In this document: one piece after another, positions 17,941-24,479 of the stretch
Layout: the number at the start of each line of letters is the position of its first letter
Position numbering within the stretch: position 1 is the first letter of the stretch
From: Amphimedon queenslandica
Lineage: Eukaryota > Porifera > Demospongiae > Haplosclerida > Niphatidae
Assembly (NCBI RefSeq): GCF_000090795.2
Contig: NW_003546369.1
Coordinates: 105,191-129,669 of the forward strand
Direction: 5' to 3'
DNA: 24,479 bases
Program-made: the position numbers and the translations under genes
The notes under the pieces: model-generated
Told to the model about the DNA's origin: nothing
What the model saw: the letters and a program-made list of their open reading frames with translations, nothing else
The model's database searches: none

Positions 17941-20900
17941 ATGCTGAACCAAGCGAGAAGTCTTGTCGAATCACTCCAGTCCCTATTAAACAGCACGACA
18001 ACTTCTGGTGCTACAGCAAATTCTAGTGCTCCTCCTGTAGCCGTTGCTACAGCTGCCACTGTAGCCACTACTCCCCTCACCGCTCCTGCTCATGCTGGTA
18101 CATCTCCATCGCTGAGTCCTTATCAAATCCATCAAAATTTGTTTGGATATAAACGCAGAAGCACCTCAACAAGTCGAGGTGGGGAACTACGTGGAGCAAA
18201 GAAAGCGAAAAAAGAAGTCCGGTGGACTCACACTTTTGTATGTCTGCCTGAGAGAGACATGGATTCGGTACCAGGAGATTATACTCTCATGACTGCCAAT
18301 GGACTTGGTAAGGCCAAGCTTCATTTGTCAGAGACCAGTACTGCTATGGAGATTCACGTAGCAATTTTAGCTCAGTTTCCTAAAATAGCTGACTGTGGTG
18401 GCTATGAGCTGCTTCGTACACATGATAATACCAAGAAATTAAATGTGATTGTTCCCCCTCCAGAGGGCTATACTGGATTGTTTCTGAAAAAAGTTCTTGG
18501 TCAAGCCAATTGCTACATACGCCCGCTTCAAAAGGATATTGAGCTTGAAGAGTGCCCAGCAGTATCTCATGGTGTAGAGGTACAAAATTTTTACTTTTTT
18601 ATTGTATCCAACTTTTATATTCTATTATGTAGATTCCAGATTCTGTTCCAAGGATTAAATGTGAAGTATGCAAAAAAGCAATACCAATGATTATACTGAG
18701 GGAACATATGGATAGTTGTCATGAAGAAAAGTATTAACCAATAGAAGTGATGCATTTGTTATCAAGCTGTTTTTATTTAGTGATGAGGTAACAATTGTCA
18801 GTGTTGAAAAAATGGTACCACCAGAGCCAGATGTAGATGTATGTGTAATTTCATAATTTTTATGTATGTTGTTATTAATGTATTTTTTAGCTTGACATAG
18901 CAAATACTGTGGATGATTTTTTGCCTTATAATTCACCAATTACACCAGCATATTCTCCAATTTCTAATAAGGTATTAATCAGTTGATCATGGCTGCGGCT
19001 GTATGTGCTTACTTGGTTGCTATGAAAAATTAATTTCTTTATAGAGTGATGATAACCTGCCGTCTTTTATGGGCTGTTTAAAGAATTCAGAAGATAAGGT
19101 AAGGTTTTTTGTTTAAATAATGATATCAATTATGGTGTAGGAAAATCCTGCTGATGTACATGATGGTGTGGCTGAAGATAACCAGTTAGTGCATGGGTTA
19201 TGTCAGAATTATTGATATTATAATAATTGCTTTTTTATTTGCATTTAAAGGAAGATTAGTTCCGTGGCTGATGTTATTAAGTTTATTCAGACTAAGAATG
19301 GAATTACTGTCAAGGAAAATGATTCATATGAGGATTTTGATGATGATATAATGTTTATTGATGTAAGGAGAAATTTTTTTATTCAAGATGCAATGAGAGA
19401 GTGCAGTAAAAAGAAATTTGATCCTAAGAAGGTGATAAAGGTTAGTCTTGATTTGCTAACTATTTGAGAAATATTAATAATTACAGGTGACTTATGTTGG
19501 TGAGGAGGCTGTGGATTATGGTGGACTCAGACGAGAGTTTTGGCAATTACTGGTTCAAAAGGGATGTCAGCATTATTGTGTGGGAGGAGATAGTGGAGTT
19601 ACTTTTATTCAAAACACTGCAGCTCTTCAGGTTTGGAATTGCATATAATCTGTTTGAGGCTAGTCTCTTCTACAGAAATTTGAACTCAAGTTCCTTGGCA
19701 TGTACACAGCTATGTCTATCATACAAGGGGGTATCGGGTTTCCCGTTCTTCACCCAGGAGTTTATAGTTATATATGGAGTGGTGTTTATGTTGGGGCTGT
19801 TATATGTGATGATGGAATAATGCAGAGTTCGTTTCGAGAACTTGTAAAGAAGGTAATTACCCTAATGAATGAAATAAGCAGTTGCATATTTTAAAATAGC
19901 TGCGGAAGTGTGAAGATGACACTAGTGTTAGGGAAGTGTTCAGTGAAACTGAACATCTAGATATTTTGTGTGAAACAGGTAATACCTTTATTATAGTAAT
20001 TGTGATATTGTCTTTTACTATGTGACCTTTGAGTATAATACTTGCACATCTAAGGTATCTGTGTTCCTTGTCTAATCAACATATGCCTTAAAAGTGTAGT
20101 TAATTAAACCACTTGGCCTATTATTGTGTTTGAATGTAATGAGTTAGGCACTGGAAAATATATTCCTATTGTAATTGAGTAGGTCTGCATGTAGGAGGGC
20201 TATATAATATGGGAGATGCTCTTTCTCTCCTCCCTCTATCATGGATTGTTTGTTTAGTTCTTTCACTCTCTCAATATACATTGTATACTAGTTTATTTTC
20301 ATGGTGAAATGTCATTGCAAATCCTGGATTTCCAAGCATGTGCAAGAATTTGTTGTCCATAGCTTGCAAACTAAATCATGTGCACTATGAAGACAAAGAA
20401 TTAATTTTTTCAAAAAAAACAAAATCTGCCAAAATAAACCAGTATACATAGTTAACTTGTTTCTGAGATCATTGTGTATGTAAAAAAAATTTTAAATTTA
20501 TTTTTATAACTATGCAGGGTACAGGAAACCGATTAATTGTTTGACAATTGGTGATGTTAGTGAAATCGTAGAGATTATTAAATCCCATTGTATAAAAGTC
20601 TCTATTCCTGAGATTAACCAATTTGCTGAAGGATTGGCATCTCTTGGGGTTTTGGATCTTATTAAAGAGTACCCTGATATAATGAAGGACTTCTTTGTTG
20701 ATAATCAAAGAAGACTAACTGCAGGTAAAAATGAAACTGTTCATTGTAGTTACTAGTTGTATTTTAGCAATTTTTCGAGAAATATTTCAAGTTAAATATT
20801 GTAACAAGGACAGTCCTAGGAGACAAACTGAAGAAGCGACTTATATAATGTTTGTAGATTTTATTGAGAAGTGTGAAGGTATGTATATGCTTTGTAATAA

Positions 20901-21225
20901 AATTATGTATGTATAATGTTGTCATTGTTGTGTAGAAAAAGAAATATGTGCTAATGTCAGTGATATAAGCTCTGGTGTTGAAAAATCACAGAGAGAGTAT
21001 GTAACACTTGAGGATATCTTACTATTTTGCACTGGTACCACTAAAGTTCCTCCAGATGGTTTCTACACCAAGCCTACAATATGTTTTTCTGATGATTTGC
21101 TTGCTACTGCTAGTACTTGCGACCTCATACTTAGGATTCCAACTGCATTTTATGACAATAGTGAAAAGTTTGAAGAAATGTTTGTTTGGAGCTTGAAAGG
21201 TCATATTGGATTTGGAAGAGTTTGA
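17941..21225 (+). CDS. HECT-type E3 ubiquitin ligase with C2HC zinc finger, 13 exons
   Basis: Exons: 17941-18579, 18633-18730, 18781-18838, 18891-18971, 19045-19098, 19141-19184, 19251-19440, 19487-19630, 19676-19852, 19900-19978, 20518-20724, 20768-20878, 20936-21225. They give 2172 bp, 723 aa plus stop, with no internal stops. The protein would pass ubiquitin from an E2 to a target lysine. The N-terminus is Ser/Thr/Ala-rich, followed by a basic patch (KKAKKE, 87-92) and an uncharacterised conserved-looking region (94-212). A compact C2HC finger follows (Cys223, Cys226, His238, Cys242), resembling ubiquitin-binding zinc fingers. Residues 246-325 are acidic and probably disordered. The HECT domain fills about 330-723: VDYGGLRREFW at 379-389, GGIGFPVLHPG, then the C-lobe FCTGTTKVPPDGF and ASTCDLILRIPT with the catalytic cysteine at 689 (codon 21118-21120). 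It resembles G2E3-like HECT proteins of invertebrates. Substrate unknown. Confidence 0.88.
19979..20517 (+). other. Large intron 10 of the HECT gene
   Basis: This 539-bp intron is about ten times longer than the other introns of the gene. I see no coding sequence or clear element ends in it. Confidence 0.6.
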
Positions 21226-21293
21226 CTCATTTAATTCAATTTCTTTGATTATTACTAAGAATATTAAAAAATTCTGTAATTAAAAAGTCATGT
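21226..21293. terminator. Shared 3' region of convergent genes
   Basis: Only 68 bp lie between the HECT stop (21223-21225) and the integrase stop (21294-21296). For the plus strand, ATTAAA occurs at 21263-21268 and 21279-21284. For the minus strand, ATTAAA (TTTAAT on plus) occurs near 21229-21234. These are possible weak poly(A) signals, so the two transcripts probably overlap at their 3' ends. Confidence 0.45.
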
Positions 21294-22861
21294 TTAAATT
21301 GTTGCCCTTGAAACAAAATTGCGAACATTAATGTAAGTGTCAATGCCGTAGGAATTATCTTGCATAATACTGCTATGATCATTTGGAAAACTTTGTAACA
21401 AGTCTTGATAGCTTGCTACTGAAAGAGGACAACTGATCAAAGGAATTGTAATGGCATTGGTTTCATTTTCTTCTACTTCAGTTGGAAGAGGGCCAAACCA
21501 ATCAATTCCATAATTATGTTCCTATTATTATATGACAGCTTTAGAATAATTCACACTTAACTTACCACAGGTTCATTGAACATTTCCTGAGCTAATGTAC
21601 AACTAGTTCCCCTCAGTCTGAAATACCCATGTATCCACATCTGCATTGGACTCATGTTATGACATGAAGTCATCCTGTGATCATTCCAAGCATTCACCCA
21701 TTCCTCCAAATGATGATTAATAACATTCATGTAAACATAATGCAAGCAAAATAAGTCATTCTCATTGAGAGGATTTAATAACCCTATATGTTCAAGGTGA
21801 TGGAATAGATAGTAATATGTACATGATACACCTTGGAATAAGTCTCTCCATAGGCGTTCAATCCTCTGATTGTGTACACTTTTACCAACAATTACAGGAT
21901 TTATAGAAGAAGCTCGAAGTGGGTGAGTCAGCATAAACATGGCTGCATCATAATTCTCGACCCCTTGGTCACAACGAATCCTGGCAGGCAATCCAAACTG
22001 TGATACAGCTTTTACAAATAAAGTCAGAACAGTCTGTGCATAGTTATTAGCAGAACAATTCATAAATACTACAACACGAGAAAACCCATCTATTGCACCA
22101 TGAATGACAAAACGCCATCTGCATAAGAGCATAGATTATTATTTAGCAAAAAAATTAATTTACCTTATCAATTTATGGTTTCCATCCAAATGCCATAGTG
22201 CTTGGGGTCCACTTACTGAGTATTCACGTCGATGAATAGACCGAAAAAATCTATTGGTACCTATAGGATCAACCTCTCTCATTAACTGGCGAATACGGGA
22301 CTCTTGAATTCTTAATCCTCTCTGATGAAGCCAACCACGAACAAATCGATACCCAGCATTTGGAAAAGACAAATGTGCCTCCATAACTAAGTCTTTCAGT
22401 GCAGTATCAGATATATCAGAATATGTATCCCTAACCCTTATTCCATATTCAGACATTCTTCGACGAAGGGTACTTAATGATATACAGAGCATTGAGCAAA
22501 TTCTGCTGGTAGTAAAGCCATTTTCAATTAAATATTGTAGTTGGTCTCGTGGAAGATCATATTTAGGTCGTCCTCGATGGCCATCTATAACATCTGGTAG
22601 TTGCCAAGTGCTATCACAAGTGAAACCATCATCTTCAGAGATACTATTAACAATACTTAATAATTTACGAATAGTATCGACAACTTCTTCATTTACTATA
22701 TTAGAAGAAACATTCTGTTCGTGTATGCGCAAAATGTGGCCATACAGACACTCCAAACGAACAGAAGCACTGTTTAATGAGTCAGAATCAGGGATTAAGA
22801 GAATTCGATTGATTCTAGAGAGTTCTTCCAATAACACCTCTCTTAATACTCCCTCATCCAT
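21294..22861 (-). CDS. Intact spliced DDE integrase-core protein
   Basis: Exons: 22861-22164, 22118-21566, 21521-21294, with GT-AG introns of 45 and 44 bp. They give 1479 bp, 492 aa plus stop, in one open frame. The N-terminal 95 residues are helical and unassigned. A helix-turn-helix follows at about 98-143 (GRPKYDLPRDQLQYL, then TTSRICSMLCISLSTLRRR). The catalytic rve-type core follows: Asp226 in WHLDGNHKLIR, Asp283 in IRCDQGVEN and Glu320 in HNQRIERLWRD (36 residues between the last two). The first intron falls between the first and second Asp. This is a metazoan family often annotated only as integrase core domain protein; as known from the fold, such enzymes join DNA ends. No terminal repeats or gag/pol partners were seen next to it, so it may be a domesticated gene or a lone transposase. 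The C-terminal 76 residues (exon 3) are acidic and unrecognised. Confidence 0.85.
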
Positions 22862-22920
22862 TTTGCAAGCTCCTCCCTTAACTTTTGTAAATCTCTTTTA
22901 AAGAGTAAGTATTAGTTCAA

Positions 22921-23305
22921 CCACACAATGATGATGGACCACCACACAATGCCGATGATGTACCACTAAACCACCACACAATGATTATGTACCACCACAT
23001 GAATGAACCACCACACAATGATGAGGTTACTGAACCTGTAAACCACCCTGCAGGCCTGGTCCACACAATGATGTACCATCACACAATGATGATGTACCAC
23101 CACACAATAATGACGCACCACCACACAATAATGATGTACCACCACACAATAATGATGCACCACCACACAATAATGATGCACCACCACACAATAATGATGC
23201 ACCACCACACAATGATGATGCACCATCACACAATGATGATGCACCACCACACAATAATGATGCACCACCACACAATGATGATGCACCACCACACAATGAT
23301 GATAC
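22921..23305. repeat. 21-bp minisatellite, copy B
   Basis: Around fourteen imperfect 21-bp units, like CACCACACAATGATGATGCAC, most regular in 23060-23300. In reverse complement it matches the minisatellite at 15160-15310. The repeat encodes His-rich or Gly/Ala/Ser-rich heptads in open frames on both strands only because the unit is a multiple of three. Confidence 0.95.
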
Positions 23306-23459
23306 AGCCCACCCCTATTTTTGACACAAATCCCCTGCCATACTGGAGACCAATGTGGACTTGGGTAGCCATTATTAGGGGCCATGTGGTGCTTTTATTG
23401 ATTACATGTATGATGCAATTAATTGATTGATTTTAATTATTCATTACTGTAAATGTAAT

Positions 23460-23461
<2 letters not shown>
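23306..23461. repeat. Conserved flank of minisatellite copy B
   Basis: TTTTTGACACAAATCCCCTGCCATACTGGAG at 23318-23350 matches, in reverse complement, the sequence at about 15055-15090, with one or two differences over TTTTGACACAAATCCC-CGCCATACT. The homology shows that the minisatellites are part of a longer dispersed repeat rather than chance simple sequence. Confidence 0.65.

Positions 23462-23545
<84 letters not shown>
23462..23545. repeat. (TG)n microsatellite, second tract
   Basis: A pure TG run of about 84 bp, followed directly by A8. A further short TG run lies at 23689-23706. Confidence 0.97.
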
Positions 23546-23551
<6 letters not shown>

Positions 23552-23567
23552 ACCCCACAGGGATGGA

Positions 23568-23607
23568 GACAGACAGGGTCCCCACCCCTGTGGGGACCCT
23601 GTCTGTC
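23568..23607. repeat. Perfect 18-bp-arm hairpin
   Basis: GACAGACAGGGTCCCCAC (23568-23585) and GTGGGGACCCTGTCTGTC (23590-23607) are exact reverse complements around a CCCT loop. The tract is GC-rich and followed by alternating ACATGT repeats. A palindrome this perfect is either a recent foldback end or a structured RNA or terminator-like element. No small RNA family is recognised. Confidence 0.9.
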
Positions 23608-23706
23608 ATGTACATGTACATGTATGTGTGTGTTTTAGTCTAAATTTTTTTCTTTTATTATTTATATTGTGTAGGTGGGTGATCTTACGTGTGTGTGTGT
23701 GTGTGT

Positions 23707-24479
23707 TCGCAAGATGGCATCTTTTTCTCTGTTTTCAAATCCTTGCTGCTCTTTGCTCAAGTCCTGAGGAGTCCCACTGTCAACTCAAATGATTCCCAAA
23801 AGTTGTTTTTCTTCACTTTACTTCTTTGTCTGTCTTCTCCTAGCCAGCATGAGCCAGTAATGTCACTAAACGTAGTCAGGAGTTTCCTGCAACTCTCTCA
23901 TGACGAAGGTAATAATGCAATAGAACACATTAAACGATAAATTGAAAGTTTTTATTGATTTTAAATGTAGGAAATTTGTCTTAAATTCTTCATTCTTGAG
24001 ATATGGTAGCTCAAACATCGCTTACCGCGACAGTTTACACGAGGTCCTGTTGTCCAGAAAGAGCAGTTAGAGTCTTTTAAACTTAAGATGCTACAAACTA
24101 GGTTGTATATAATAAATAGAGCCTAACTATTGTGTCATAAACTGCGTAGAAGTGTAGAAAAACGAAGCTTTTTTATCAGTGATTTCCCCAACTGGCATTA
24201 CTAAGATTCACTATGTAGGTGCATAGATAGATCTATTAGAGTAAATGAAAATGCTGAAGTTGCTCTGGAAGGATTTTGAAGGAAATTTGTGTTGCTCCAG
24301 GACAACGCTTGCTTATGATCTATAGCCTATTGCACATATAATTTTTAGAGCTACCTACAGCAAGTTTTTTATCTCTGTAAAGCTATGTTGCAATCAGTTA
24401 TAGGTACAACAAAATCAACTATTTTTGGTACACTTTAGCTCTTGTAACAAACTCATACTTCATAGATTCTAACTCTAAC
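23707..24479. other. Intergenic end of window
   Basis: An open frame at 23689-23940 starts inside the TG repeat and has no recognisable domain or splice support, so I do not call a gene. The remaining sequence is AT-rich without visible structure. Confidence 0.35.

Noticed and set aside
22966..23430. Long open frames with His-rich or Gly/Ala/Ser-rich heptads on both strands
   Set aside because: They come from a 21-bp tandem repeat without stop codons. Both strands are open in more than one frame, with no splice sites or domains, so there is no sign of protein selection.
23427..23792. Cys-Val repeat protein frame
   Set aside because: Translation of a pure TG tract. The downstream continuation has no recognisable domain or splice support.
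23689..23940. Possible 83-aa protein
   Set aside because: It begins inside a TG run and resembles no family I know. Codon content is not distinctive.
1..24479. CRISPR arrays or bacterial operons
   Set aside because: The tandem repeats present lack unique spacers, and the genes are spliced and animal-like, so a prokaryotic system is not expected.

Overview
The window looks like animal nuclear DNA: AT-rich, with spliced genes whose introns are mostly 40-110 bp with canonical GT-AG ends, and with immunoglobulin (Ig)/fibronectin-III (FN3) receptors, a HECT ubiquitin ligase, a DIRS-type retrotransposon and many foldback elements. Compact introns and this gene content fit an early-branching invertebrate, most likely a demosponge. 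That placement is an inference from style, not from a marker gene. All exon models below were built by eye from splice signals and reading-frame continuity. Three of them close to an intact frame with a total length divisible by three.

Layout. 1-1080: AT-rich, no gene, with a small palindromic repeat at the very start and degenerate 'aatccctagattt' repeats near 920-1060. About 1651-6853 (minus strand): a decayed DIRS-order (tyrosine recombinase) retrotransposon, in the order gag, reverse transcriptase, RNase H, tyrosine recombinase. It carries frameshifts, premature stops and a lost catalytic arginine, and about 1 kb of non-coding DNA separates gag from RT. 6900-7930: non-coding, with a short inverted repeat. 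7934-8373 (minus) and 8560-12013 (plus): a head-to-head pair of related Ig-type surface-protein genes whose start codons are 186 bp apart. The plus-strand gene is complete (11 exons, 560 aa: signal peptide, Ig-FN3-Ig-FN3-Ig, one membrane segment, short tyrosine-bearing tail). The minus-strand partner shows only the signal-peptide exon and the first Ig exon.

12242-17540 is dominated by repeats: a roughly 1.95 kb element with roughly 300-bp terminal inverted repeats (12443-14385), a (TG)n tract, a 21-bp minisatellite next to a GC-rich hairpin, a 193-bp MITE (15716-15908), and a 1.25-kb nested palindrome (16293-17538) made of two inverted TTAA-flanked MITEs around a central segment that is itself palindromic.

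17941-21225 (plus) is an apparently intact 13-exon gene for a 723-aa HECT E3 ubiquitin ligase with a C2HC zinc finger upstream of the HECT domain. It converges, 68 bp between stop codons, on an intact 3-exon minus-strand gene (22861-21294) for a 492-aa DDE integrase-core protein with an N-terminal helix-turn-helix. 22921-24479 holds a second copy of the 21-bp minisatellite, an 83-bp (TG)n tract, a perfect 18-bp-arm hairpin, and no gene I can support.

The genes show no obvious shared pathway. The points most worth a second look are the divergent receptor pair, the intact spliced integrase gene, and the nested palindrome, which would give a very long double-stranded RNA if transcribed.
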